Assembly: GCA_038135065.1 (NCBI GenBank)
Contig: JAYPWI010000001.1
Span: 1 to 64,000 of the forward strand
Length of the DNA stretch: 64,000 nucleotides
Origin: JAYPWI01 sp038135065
Lineage (GTDB): Bacteria > Actinomycetota > Acidimicrobiia > Acidimicrobiales > Poriferisodalaceae
Direction of reading: 5' to 3'
In this document: piece after piece, positions 34,198-41,989 of the stretch
Position numbering within the stretch: position 1 is the first letter of the stretch
How the letters are laid out: the number at the start of each line of letters is the position of its first letter
Program-made: the position numbers and the translations under genes
Notes under the pieces: generated by a model
The model's input: only the letters and a program-made list of their open reading frames with translations
The model's database searches: none
Told to the model about the DNA's origin: nothing

Positions 34198-35157
34198 ATG
34201 CAGGCCGACCGCCTTCCTCTCGTTGGACCACCGACACCGCTGATGCCGATGACCCGTCTCGGGAGTGCGCTGGGTATCGGTACCGATCGTCTGTGGGTGA
34301 AGCGGGACGACCTCACCCTGGTCGGCGGGGGCGGTAACAAGGCCCGCAAGCTTGCCCTGCTCTGTGCGGACGCTCTGGATGTCGGTGCCACGGTGCTGGT
34401 GACCGGGGGCGCGGTGCAGAGCAATCACGTGAGGGTGACGGGGGCCGCGGCGGCGATGGCCGGACTGCGGGCTGTGGGAGTGGTGGGAGGCCGGCGTGGC
34501 GCGCCTGAGGGCAATGTGGTGCTCGATGCTCTGTTCGGTATCGAACTGATCGACGCAGCGGACCGCTACGGGGCCGTGGATCTCGCAGCCGCCATCGAGG
34601 CGGAATGTGAGCGATTGCGGTCGGCCGGAGAGCGGCCGTACCACATCCCCCTCGGCGGGTCCTCCCCACTGGGGGCGAGCGGGTACGTGGCAGCGGCCGA
34701 GGAGATCCACGCTGCCCTCGGCGATTGCACGGTCTACGTCGCCGACGGCACCGGGGGTACCCACGCCGGGTTGGTCGCGGGTTTCGGCGACCATCGGCGG
34801 GTGCGAGGGGTCGATGTCGGGGCGGTGCCCGATGTCGCCGGAGTGGTCGCCGCCCTCGCCGGTGACGTCGCCGGTGTGGTCGATCATCCTGCACCCATCG
34901 GGGTGCCCTGGGTAGACGGCGGCCAGGTCGGTGCGGGCTACGGCCGCTCGACCCGGGCTGCGGAAGAAGCCATGACCCTGGCGGCCCGGACCGAGGGACT
35001 CGTGCTCGATCCGGTGTACACCTCGAAGGCCTTCGCAGCGATGGTCCATGACGTTCGCAACCAGGCATTGCCCGATGGTCCCGTGGTCTTCCTCCACACA
35101 GGGGGACTTCCTGGCCTGTTCGTCGAGCGTCACGTGCGAACGATGGTCGGTGAGTAA
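34198..35157 (+). CDS. PLP-dependent D-cysteine desulfhydrase / ACC deaminase family protein
   Basis: A 319-residue fold type II PLP enzyme. PPTPLMPMTRLGSALG, VKRDDLTLVGGGGNKARKL with the PLP lysine, TGGAVQSNHVRVTGAAAA and the C-terminal FLHTGGLPGLF are diagnostic. Family members release ammonia and a keto acid from D-cysteine or 1-aminocyclopropane-1-carboxylate; sequence alone does not choose between them, and D-cysteine desulfhydrase is the more common bacterial role. Confidence 0.88.
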   Translation: MQADRLPLVGPPTPLMPMTRLGSALGIGTDRLWVKRDDLTLVGGGGNKARKLALLCADALDVGATVLVTGGAVQSNHVRVTGAAAAMAGLRAVGVVGGRRGAPEGNVVLDALFGIELIDAADRYGAVDLAAAIEAECERLRSAGERPYHIPLGGSSPLGASGYVAAAEEIHAALGDCTVYVADGTGGTHAGLVAGFGDHRRVRGVDVGAVPDVAGVVAALAGDVAGVVDHPAPIGVPWVDGGQVGAGYGRSTRAAEEAMTLAARTEGLVLDPVYTSKAFAAMVHDVRNQALPDGPVVFLHTGGLPGLFVERHVRTMVGE

Positions 35158-35211
35158 ACGCTGGCGTGTGCTGCACGCAGGGACCCCGGTGTGTCAACAT
35201 CTCCCTACCAG

Positions 35212-35227
35212 AGAAAGGAGGTGGTCC
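35212..35227 (+). promoter_or_regulatory. Extended Shine-Dalgarno complementary to the 16S 3' tail
   Basis: AGAAAGGAGGTGGTCC can pair with all 16 bases of the bacterial 16S tail (GGATCACCTCCTTTCT), with one G-U wobble. Ordinary ribosome sites in this window pair over only 5-8 bases. The core GGAGG lies 11 nt before the ATG at 35233. Such strong pairing may drive very high initiation or hold the ribosome. Confidence 0.7.
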
Positions 35228-35232
35228 ACACA

Positions 35233-35388
35233 ATGCCGATACGTAACAGGACTCTGGAGGTGGCCGGGCGCTGAGGCGACCTGCCGACCAGGGAGGAAGC
35301 CTCCGGCTGGGCCTCGGCTCGACCGCTAGGTGGCGACTCCGACCCGGACCACCAACGCTCCGGTGTTCACGTGCTGGTCCTCGCGTGA
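35233..35388 (+). CDS. Small ORF (13 codons), possibly 51 aa if its in-frame UGA is recoded
   Basis: ATG at 35233 encodes MPIRNRTLEVAGR and stops at TGA 35272-35274. The same frame stays open for 37 more codons with normal high-GC third positions (GDLPTREEASGWASARPLGG and onward to HVLVLA) before a second TGA at 35386. A hairpin follows the first TGA: CCAG/CTGG enclosing GGAGG/CCTCC with an AAG loop; it lacks the loop G-U of a SECIS. It could be a 13-aa leader peptide with an attenuator, a recoded small protein, or a noncoding RNA with an incidental ORF. The locus lies in a 336-bp region with no other gene. Confidence 0.4.
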
Positions 35389-35432
35389 CGATTCTCGGCC
35401 CAGGGGTCGGGATGGGAACCGCATCGAACGTT

Positions 35433-35464
35433 GATGAGGCCCCGGCTTCGGCCGGGGCCTCATC
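35433..35464 (+). terminator. Strong 14-bp terminator hairpin
   Basis: GATGAGGCCCCGGC (35433-35446) and GCCGGGGCCTCATC (35451-35464) form a perfect 14-bp stem around the stable loop TTCG. There is no clear T-run. It would end the transcript of the small-ORF locus and isolates it from the M20 peptidase promoter 18 bp later. Confidence 0.8.
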
Positions 35465-35481
35465 GCGTTGTCGGCCGGGGA

Positions 35482-35487
35482 TAGCGT
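35482..35487 (+). promoter_or_regulatory. -10 box for leaderless M20 peptidase gene
   Basis: TAGCGT lies 6 nt before the ATG at 35494. Confidence 0.4.
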
Positions 35488-35493
35488 TCGGGC

Positions 35494-36921
35494 ATGGTTG
35501 ATTCCGTCAGCGTCTCCCAGGCTGCTCTGGGCCAGGTGTGGAACGACGACATCGTTCCCGTTCTCGAGCAGTACATCTCGATTCCGAACGTCAGCCCGGC
35601 GTACCAACCGGACTGGGCAGATCTGGGCCACATGGATGCAGCCGTGGAGATGTTTCGTGCCTGGGCAGTGGCACGAGGAATTCCCGACTCGACAGTTGAG
35701 GTGCACCAGCTGCACGGCCGCACCCCGGTCCTGCTGATTGAGATTCCCGCCACCGTGCCTCGGCCCGGCGGACCCACCGTGCTGCTGTACGGCCACTTGG
35801 ACAAGCAGCCCGAGATGACGGGGTGGGCGCCGGGCAAGGGCCCGTGGACACCGGTCCGTGAGGGTGATCGACTGTACGGACGGGGTGGGGCCGACGACGG
35901 CTACGCCATGTTCGCATCGCTCGCCGCCGTCGAGGCGCTCCGGGCCGCAGGGGGACACCACGAACGGGTGGTGATCCTGATCGAGGCATCGGAAGAGAGC
36001 GGTAGTCCCGACCTCCCAGCACACATCGACGCGCTGCAGGGTGATGACGATCGCCTCGGTGATGTCGATCTGGTCGTGTGTCTGGATTCTGGATGCGCCG
36101 ACTATGAGCACCTCTGGGTGACGACGAGCCTCCGCGGTGTCGTGGGGATGACCCTGGATGTGCGGGTCCTCGAGGAGGGTGTCCACTCGGGCTCGGCGTC
36201 TGGCGTGGTGCCCTCGTCCTTCCGCATCGCTCGTGCCCTGCTCGATCGGATCGAGGATGCAGCAACCGGGGAGATGCGCCTACCCGAGTTGTTCTGTGAG
36301 ATCCCTGACGAGGTGCGAGAGTTGGTCAGCCGGACCGCGACCCAGGTGGCAGGTGACCTGGTGTTCCCCATGGCTGGAACTACGACGACCACCACCGACG
36401 ATCCAGTGGAGTTGCTCCTCAATCGGACCTGGCGCCCGGCCCTGTCGGTCGTGGGCTTCGACGGAGCGCCTCCGCCGCAGAGTGCGGGGAATGTGCTGCG
36501 GCCCGGTACCCGACTCCGTCTGTCGGTGCGTCTGCCTCCACTGGTCGAGCCCGAACTGGCGGCCAGGGCGCTGGTGGACACCCTCACGATGGACCCCCCG
36601 TATGGGGCCGAGGTGTCGGTGTCGGAGGTGGAGGCGGCCGGAGGTTGGGCGGCTCCACCCCTGCAACCGTGGCTGGCCGAGGCACTCGACCATGTGGGCA
36701 ACGACGTGTTCGGGGCGGGCGCCGGATTCTTGGGGGAGGGGGGATCCATCCCCTTCATGGGCATGCTCGGCCAGCGATTTCCGTCTGCCCAGTTCGTGGT
36801 CACCGGTGTGCTGGGGCCGGGGTCCAACGCCCATGGTCCGAACGAATTCTTGGACCTGCCGCTCGCCCGCGGTCTCACGGCGTGTGTGGCAGGTCTACTC
36901 GATGCTCACGCCCGGCGGTGA
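35494..36921 (+). CDS. M20 family metallopeptidase (dipeptidase-like)
   Basis: A 475-residue zinc peptidase of the M20/CNDP-like group. Metal ligands and catalytic residues are seen in LLYGHLDKQPEMTGW, YGRGGADDGYAMF and IEASEESGSPDLPAHI; the dimerisation domain starts at LRGVVGMTLDVRVLEEGVHSG with the conserved His. The C-terminal GEGGSIPFMGMLG and GPGSNAHGPNEFLDL complete the site. It probably hydrolyses dipeptides or N-acyl amino acids in the cytoplasm. Confidence 0.93.
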   Translation: MVDSVSVSQAALGQVWNDDIVPVLEQYISIPNVSPAYQPDWADLGHMDAAVEMFRAWAVARGIPDSTVEVHQLHGRTPVLLIEIPATVPRPGGPTVLLYGHLDKQPEMTGWAPGKGPWTPVREGDRLYGRGGADDGYAMFASLAAVEALRAAGGHHERVVILIEASEESGSPDLPAHIDALQGDDDRLGDVDLVVCLDSGCADYEHLWVTTSLRGVVGMTLDVRVLEEGVHSGSASGVVPSSFRIARALLDRIEDAATGEMRLPELFCEIPDEVRELVSRTATQVAGDLVFPMAGTTTTTTDDPVELLLNRTWRPALSVVGFDGAPPPQSAGNVLRPGTRLRLSVRLPPLVEPELAARALVDTLTMDPPYGAEVSVSEVEAAGGWAAPPLQPWLAEALDHVGNDVFGAGAGFLGEGGSIPFMGMLGQRFPSAQFVVTGVLGPGSNAHGPNEFLDLPLARGLTACVAGLLDAHARR

Positions 36922-36968
36922 GGTCGAGCCTCCGTGGAGAACGCCCGGCCAGGTGCCACGATGTGCCG

Positions 36969-37163
36969 ATGGCTGACATCGACGACGGCTCGTTCCCTTG
37001 TCCTCGCTGTGGGGCACACACTTCGTCCGACTTCTACGGACCGTGTGACAGCTGCGCCCGCCAACTGAGGGATCAGTTCTCCGGGCTCGGGCGCGACGTC
37101 GAAGCTGCGCGCTACGAACCGAAGATGAACGTGGTGCCCAACCAGGTAGCTAGCAAGGACTGA
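36969..37163 (+). CDS. Small zinc-ribbon protein
   Basis: A 64-residue protein (MADIDDGSFPCPRCGAHTSS). Two CxxC pairs, CPRC and CDSC, spaced 17 residues apart, form a zinc ribbon; the rest is polar. CACGAT lies 6 nt before the ATG, suggesting a leaderless promoter of its own. The role is unknown; related small actinobacterial proteins are annotated only as zinc-ribbon or hypothetical. Confidence 0.7.
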   Translation: MADIDDGSFPCPRCGAHTSSDFYGPCDSCARQLRDQFSGLGRDVEAARYEPKMNVVPNQVASKD

Positions 37164-37178
37164 ACGACGGTCGATCTG

Positions 37179-38339
37179 TCAACGATCGGTGGACCACGCG
37201 CGTAGTCGATCGATGGTGGTTGTCATCTCCGCAGGAGTTCCTGCGAAGGAGAACCGCACGAAACGGTGTCCACGCTGGGGATCGAAGTCGATCCCGGGAG
37301 TGGTGGCGATTCCCAGGCGGTCGAGCCACTCCTGACAGAGGGCCTGGCTGTCGTCGGTCAGGTGAGAGACGTCGGCGTAGATGTAGAACGCCCCGTCGGC
37401 AGGAGCGAGGCGATCGATGCCCACCTCGGGGAGGCCGTCGAGCAGGATTGCCCGATTGGTGCGGTACCGATCCACGTTTGCTTCGAGCTCGGCGATGCTG
37501 TCGAACGCCCCCAGCGCCGCGTGCTGGCTGATGGTGGGTGGTGCCACCGTGGCGTTTTGGGCGAGGCGCTCGACCGGTGCCACGAGTTCGGGGGGAAGGA
37601 CCAGCCAGCCCAGGCGCCATCCGGTCATGGAGAAGTACTTCGAGAAGCTGTTGACCACCACGGCGTCGTTCCACAGCGATACCGCAGTGGGGGCAGCGAC
37701 CCCGAAGGTGATGCCGTGGTAGATCTCGTCGCTGATGAGCCTGACCCCGTTCGTCGAGCACCATGCCACCAACCCCGACAGCTCCTCGGGTAGCAGCATG
37801 GTGCCCGTGGGGTTCGACGGTGAGGCGACGACCAGGCCATCGATGGGCCGGTCGGCGTGCAGGGCGGCCAAGTGGTCGGGAGATGGCTGATAGCGGGTGG
37901 TGTGGTCGACGGGAAGGTCGACGACCTCCACGCCCAGGGCCGCCAGGGTGTTGCGGTAGCAGGGATAGCCGGGGGAGGGCACGACCACCCGATCACCCAC
38001 ATCGAAACAGGCGAGGAACGCGAGTGTGAATGCCCCGCTCGCTCCCTGGGCCAGGACGATGCGACCGGGATCGACGGTGGTCCCGTACCACTCGTCGTAA
38101 TGCCGGGACAGCCGCTCCCGCAGCGCCTCGAGGCCGACCGCGGCGGTGTACCCGAGGACCTCGTGTTCGATGGCTCGGACCGCTGCCGCCCGGGCTCCAG
38201 CTGGTGCCGCAGTCGAGGGTTGCCCGACTTCGAGGTGGACGACATCGTCGCCCTGGGCCTCTCTCCGGGCGGCTGCCCGCATGACTTCCATCACGAAGAA
38301 GGGGGCGATATCGGTCCTGGTGGACACCTTGATGGCCAT
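37179..38339 (-). CDS. Class I/II PLP aminotransferase
   Basis: A 386-residue fold type I aminotransferase. VHLEVGQPSTAAPAG, YTAAVGLEALRERL, VASPSNPTGTML, SDEIYHGITFG and VVNSFSKYFSMTGWRLGW with the PLP lysine are in the usual order, and RFVRFSFAG supplies the C-terminal substrate Arg. The ATG at 38339 (MAIKVSTRTDIAPFFVMEVM) is preferred because the longer frame would overlap the small membrane gene just upstream. The amino donor and acceptor are unknown. Confidence 0.9.
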   Translation of the reverse strand: MAIKVSTRTDIAPFFVMEVMRAAARREAQGDDVVHLEVGQPSTAAPAGARAAAVRAIEHEVLGYTAAVGLEALRERLSRHYDEWYGTTVDPGRIVLAQGASGAFTLAFLACFDVGDRVVVPSPGYPCYRNTLAALGVEVVDLPVDHTTRYQPSPDHLAALHADRPIDGLVVASPSNPTGTMLLPEELSGLVAWCSTNGVRLISDEIYHGITFGVAAPTAVSLWNDAVVVNSFSKYFSMTGWRLGWLVLPPELVAPVERLAQNATVAPPTISQHAALGAFDSIAELEANVDRYRTNRAILLDGLPEVGIDRLAPADGAFYIYADVSHLTDDSQALCQEWLDRLGIATTPGIDFDPQRGHRFVRFSFAGTPAEMTTTIDRLRAWSTDR

Positions 38340-38349
38340 CGCTCGAAGA

Positions 38350-38610
38350 CTAGCGATCCTCTGTCCCCGCTCCCTGAGGGTCCCCGGCTTCGTCATCAGA
38401 CCGGCTCCCCGGTTCGTCTATCGCTAGGTCCTCCAGACGGATCAGATCGCGCATCATCCGAAGTTCATACGCGGCGACTGCTCCGTCGACATCCGGGGTG
38501 CGCCCTCCCTGGGCCCGCTGTCTGATCGTCTGACGGACGATGATGCCCATGCCGATCACCCCGGTGACGACCAGGGCGAGGCTTGGGTCGAGGGACAACT
38601 CGGACACCAT
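38350..38610 (-). CDS. Small single-pass membrane protein
   Basis: An 86-residue protein with one N-terminal hydrophobic segment (LALVVTGVIGMGIIV), a basic stretch (RQTIRQRAQGGR) and an acidic polar C-terminus. It lies 10 nt upstream of the aminotransferase and is probably co-transcribed with it. It is divergent from pncB with only 29 bp between the two starts. No family recognised. Confidence 0.6.
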   Translation of the reverse strand: MVSELSLDPSLALVVTGVIGMGIIVRQTIRQRAQGGRTPDVDGAVAAYELRMMRDLIRLEDLAIDEPGSRSDDEAGDPQGAGTEDR

Positions 38611-38639
38611 CAATGAGCATTGTCGACCGCGGATGGTCC

Positions 38640-39959
38640 ATGCTGAAGGTCGTGGGGACAGCCCTGAGGACCGACCTGTACGAGTTGACGATGCTCGACG
38701 CCGCCCTCCAGTCGGGGGTCGCTCAGCGGCGGGCCGTGTTCGAACTCTTCGCCCGCCGACTTCCTGCTGGCCGCGGATACGGCGTGGTTGCTGGCCCAGG
38801 CCGTCTGGGCGACCTGTTGGCCGACTTCTCGTTCGACGACGACGATCTGGCGTACCTATCGGGTCTGGGACGTTTCAGCGAACGCCTCTTGTCCCACCTG
38901 TCGGCTTTTCGATTCGAGGGTGACGTATGGAGCTACCGCGAGGGTGACCTGTACGTGCCGGGAAGTCCCGTGTTGCGAGTCGATGCTTCATTCGGCACCG
39001 GCCTTCTCCTCGAAACGCTGCTGCTGTCGGTGCTGAACCACGACTGCGCCGTCGCATCGGCAGCTGCTCGGATGCACGACGTGGCCGAGGGGCGCCATCT
39101 CATCGAGATGGGAGGACGCCGTACCCATGAGGATGCCGCGGTGGCATCGGCCCGGGCCGCGTGGCTGGTCGGGTTCGACGCAACCTCCAACATCGAGGCG
39201 GGGAAGCGGTTCGGAGTCCCGACAGCGGGAACATCCGCCCACGCGTTCACTCTGGCCCACGATGACGAGGAAGCGGCCTTCGAGGCCCAGATCACGGCCC
39301 ATGGACTCGAGACGACGCTGCTGGTCGACACGTACCACATCGACCACGGCATCGACCGGGCCTTGGCGGCTGCCCGCCGCTTCGGAGGAGTTCCCGGTGC
39401 GATCCGCATCGACTCAGGTGATCTGTCGACGGAGGCCCAGCGGGCACGGGCTCGACTCGATGCAGCTGGGGCGAGCGACACCCGCATCGTCGTGTCCGGC
39501 GACCTGGACGAATACCGCATCGCCGAACTGGCGGGCGACCCCATCGACGGGTACGGGGTCGGCACGCAGCTGGTCGTCGGTTCAGGTCATGCAACGGCCG
39601 GGATGGTCTACAAGCTCGTGGCGGTTGCGCGCGAGGCCGGTGCCGGGGAGCCCGTGGTACCTGTTGCCAAGGAGTCGGTCGGAAAGGCGACCCGGGGCGG
39701 AGTGGTACGGCCCTACCGGGTGGTGGAGGACGGACTGGCGGTGGCCGAGGTACTGGTGGAGCACGATCGGCCCGGCCCGTCGGATAGTCGACCCTTGCAC
39801 GTCCCCCTCGTCCGGGCCGGTGTTCCCGTCTACCGCTACTCCCTCACCGACGATCGGGCCTTCCACCAGCGGGCCCGGGCCGAACTGCCCGGTGACATGC
39901 GAGGACTCGATGCAAAGCCTGCGTTCGAGGCTGTGATCGCTGGGATACTCGATTCCTAG
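38640..39959 (+). CDS. pncB: Nicotinate phosphoribosyltransferase
   Basis: Converts nicotinate and PRPP to nicotinate mononucleotide for NAD salvage. The 439-residue protein opens with TDLYELTMLDAAL, the family signature. FELFARRLPAGRGYGVVAGP, VGFDATSNIEAGKRFGVPTAGTSAHA (with its catalytic-loop His) and VDTYHIDHGIDRAL, IRIDSGDL and YGVGTQLV follow. I use the ATG at 38640; an ATG at 38613 would add nine residues not typical of the family. It converges on an NAD-kinase-like gene, so this spot may hold two NAD-related genes. Confidence 0.93.
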   Translation: MLKVVGTALRTDLYELTMLDAALQSGVAQRRAVFELFARRLPAGRGYGVVAGPGRLGDLLADFSFDDDDLAYLSGLGRFSERLLSHLSAFRFEGDVWSYREGDLYVPGSPVLRVDASFGTGLLLETLLLSVLNHDCAVASAAARMHDVAEGRHLIEMGGRRTHEDAAVASARAAWLVGFDATSNIEAGKRFGVPTAGTSAHAFTLAHDDEEAAFEAQITAHGLETTLLVDTYHIDHGIDRALAAARRFGGVPGAIRIDSGDLSTEAQRARARLDAAGASDTRIVVSGDLDEYRIAELAGDPIDGYGVGTQLVVGSGHATAGMVYKLVAVAREAGAGEPVVPVAKESVGKATRGGVVRPYRVVEDGLAVAEVLVEHDRPGPSDSRPLHVPLVRAGVPVYRYSLTDDRAFHQRARAELPGDMRGLDAKPAFEAVIAGILDS

Positions 39960-41005
39960 TCTGTTGGTCCGACGTAGCGAAGATCACCGCCGTCGACCAG
40001 GGGTCCGGTGTCGCCTCCCTGTTGCGGTCCGACGAACACACCGGCCGCAGCCCCGAGGGCCAAGGCACGGGGGACGTCGACCACGCGGGGGCCGTCACGG
40101 CGCACCACGGCCGACCCACCGCCATTGGCTCCCAGCCGGTGTTCTCGATCGCCGTCGTAGGAGACGACGGTCGAGGAGGTCAGCGGAACCTCTTGGTCGA
40201 GACCGATGGGCTCGACCGACAGCACGGGTACGGGCCGGTACAGCCCCGGCGCGATCGGTGCTCGGATCACCGTGCCGCCCGGTCCGCATCTGACGTGTAC
40301 CGCGCCGTCGTGGTCGGTCGGGCAGTGATGGACCAGGCCGGCCACCGACGAGATGCCGATCGAGTCCGGACGGGCCACCGACACCACCAGATCGCGCAGG
40401 TTCGCTGGTTCGACAGGCATCTTGTTCCCGACGAAATCGTCGGCCAGGGTCACAGCGTCGATCAGGGCGATGTCACTTCGCCCATCATCGAGGTGCACGT
40501 GGATCAGCTTCGAACGGGGAGCGGCGATCTCGGCTGGCGCTATCCCGGTGGCGACCAGACCCGCTGCGGCTCCGGCCACTGTCGGCTCGACGAGGCTGGG
40601 AAAAACATTGTTGGTTCCCGTCGACATCGGGACGAGGGTGACCTCTGGCCAGACCTGCGCGATGGTCCGATTGGTGCCGTCACCGCCGAGGGTGATGATC
40701 ACCTCCACCCCGCGCGCCCGCAACGCCTCGGTTGCGCGCTGGGTGTCGCCGGGCGCCACCGAGGCGCCGATGTCGAGCACTTCGAGGTCGGCATCGACTG
40801 CGAGGTCCGAGAGGGCGCCCGATGCGATGCGGAACGGCTCGTTCATGGCGATCACCTTGTCAACCCCGACGTTGACAGCACCGATGACTGCCCGGGCGAT
40901 TCGGTTGCGCTTGTCCTCGGCGGTCGACACCCCGCCGCGGGCGGCCACTCGGCGGATGTCTCGTCCCGAGACGGGGTTGGCGATGACACCGATGGCGATC
41001 GACAT
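39956..41005 (-). CDS. ATP-NAD kinase / AcoX-like family protein
   Basis: A 349-residue protein of the NAD-kinase fold, closest in layout to AcoX-like proteins of unknown activity. SIAIGVIANPVSGRDIRRVA opens it, and the kinase signature GGDGTNRTIAQ is intact in EVIITLGGDGTN. VPMSTGTNNVFPSL follows, and the C-terminal domain is longer than in NadK. The ATG at 41005 follows GAGG. Because pncB ends on the same CTAG, NAD metabolism is a reasonable guess, but AcoX substrates are not established. Confidence 0.8.
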   Translation of the reverse strand: MSIAIGVIANPVSGRDIRRVAARGGVSTAEDKRNRIARAVIGAVNVGVDKVIAMNEPFRIASGALSDLAVDADLEVLDIGASVAPGDTQRATEALRARGVEVIITLGGDGTNRTIAQVWPEVTLVPMSTGTNNVFPSLVEPTVAGAAAGLVATGIAPAEIAAPRSKLIHVHLDDGRSDIALIDAVTLADDFVGNKMPVEPANLRDLVVSVARPDSIGISSVAGLVHHCPTDHDGAVHVRCGPGGTVIRAPIAPGLYRPVPVLSVEPIGLDQEVPLTSSTVVSYDGDREHRLGANGGGSAVVRRDGPRVVDVPRALALGAAAGVFVGPQQGGDTGPLVDGGDLRYVGPTD

Positions 41006-41062
41006 GGAACCTCGCATGACGGCCACTGGCACCGATGCCAGGCCTGGTACATGCTGGCAGAC

Positions 41063-41950
41063 GTGAGCGATGATGCCCCCAATGGAGACCAGCCGCCTGT
41101 CGTGTTGACGATCGCCGGATCGGACTCGTGCGGTGGGGCAGGCCTCCACGCCGATCTGGCAACCTTCGGAGCGCTCGGCGCTCACGGCACCTGCGCCCTG
41201 ACCCTGGTATCGGCCCAGAACACGGCCGAGTTCCGGTCAGCTGTGCCGATGCCTCCTGGCATGGTCCTCAGCCAGGTGGAGGCTGTTCTGGATGATCTCG
41301 ACGTTAGGTCGACCAAGACCGGACTCCTCTTCACGGAAGCGAACATTGCAGCGGTGGCTACCATCGCCGAGCGCGGCCGTCTCCCGATGCTGGTCGTGGA
41401 TCCCGTGTTGGTGGGCCAGACGGGTCGACCCCTCTATGACCCCGACACGTGCCGGTTGATGGTCGAACGTCTGATCCCCAGTGCCCTGGTCCTCACCCCC
41501 AACCACCTCGAAGCGGGACTGCTCCTCGGACGGCCGCTCGGCGAGGACCCTGTGGAATGGTCGGACGCGGCCCGGGAACTGGCAGCGTTGGGTCCTGACG
41601 CAGTGGTGATCACCGGTGGGCGACGAGCCGGCCCCGTGGAGGGGAATACGGTGGACGTGGGCGTCGTCGGTGGGCCGTCGGGCGAGGAACTCGTCTTGGA
41701 GGGCGAACATCTCGAGACGGTCAACGTGCGCGGATCGGGCGACACCTTCTCGGCGGCCATCGTGGTCGGTCTCGCCAACGGTCTGCCCTTGGTGCGAGCA
41801 ATCGAGCAGGCCCACGCCTTCACTGCCCGTGCTCTTGCAGGTGCGGTGTCATGGCGGCTGGGCGCCGGGCAGGGTCCGCTCGCCCATCACCGTTCGGTTC
41901 GCCGGGCAACCCCGGGGAACGGGGCTGATGCAGGGGAGTCGACCTCCTAG
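41063..41950 (+). CDS. thiD: Hydroxymethylpyrimidine/phosphomethylpyrimidine kinase
   Basis: Phosphorylates HMP and HMP-phosphate in thiamine synthesis. The 295-residue ribokinase-like protein has VVLTIAGSDSCGGAGLHADL, GCALTLVSAQNTA-like text after it, LTPNHLEAGLLLG, and the C-terminal anion hole VRGSGDTFSAA with its Asp. TACATG (41048-41053) is a likely -10; the in-frame ATG at 41051 would lie inside it, so I prefer the GTG at 41063. No other thi genes or riboswitch are nearby. Confidence 0.87.
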   Translation: MSDDAPNGDQPPVVLTIAGSDSCGGAGLHADLATFGALGAHGTCALTLVSAQNTAEFRSAVPMPPGMVLSQVEAVLDDLDVRSTKTGLLFTEANIAAVATIAERGRLPMLVVDPVLVGQTGRPLYDPDTCRLMVERLIPSALVLTPNHLEAGLLLGRPLGEDPVEWSDAARELAALGPDAVVITGGRRAGPVEGNTVDVGVVGGPSGEELVLEGEHLETVNVRGSGDTFSAAIVVGLANGLPLVRAIEQAHAFTARALAGAVSWRLGAGQGPLAHHRSVRRATPGNGADAGESTS

Positions 41951-41989
41951 AGTGGGGTGGTCGATCGACGGCCGAACAGGGGATCACCG

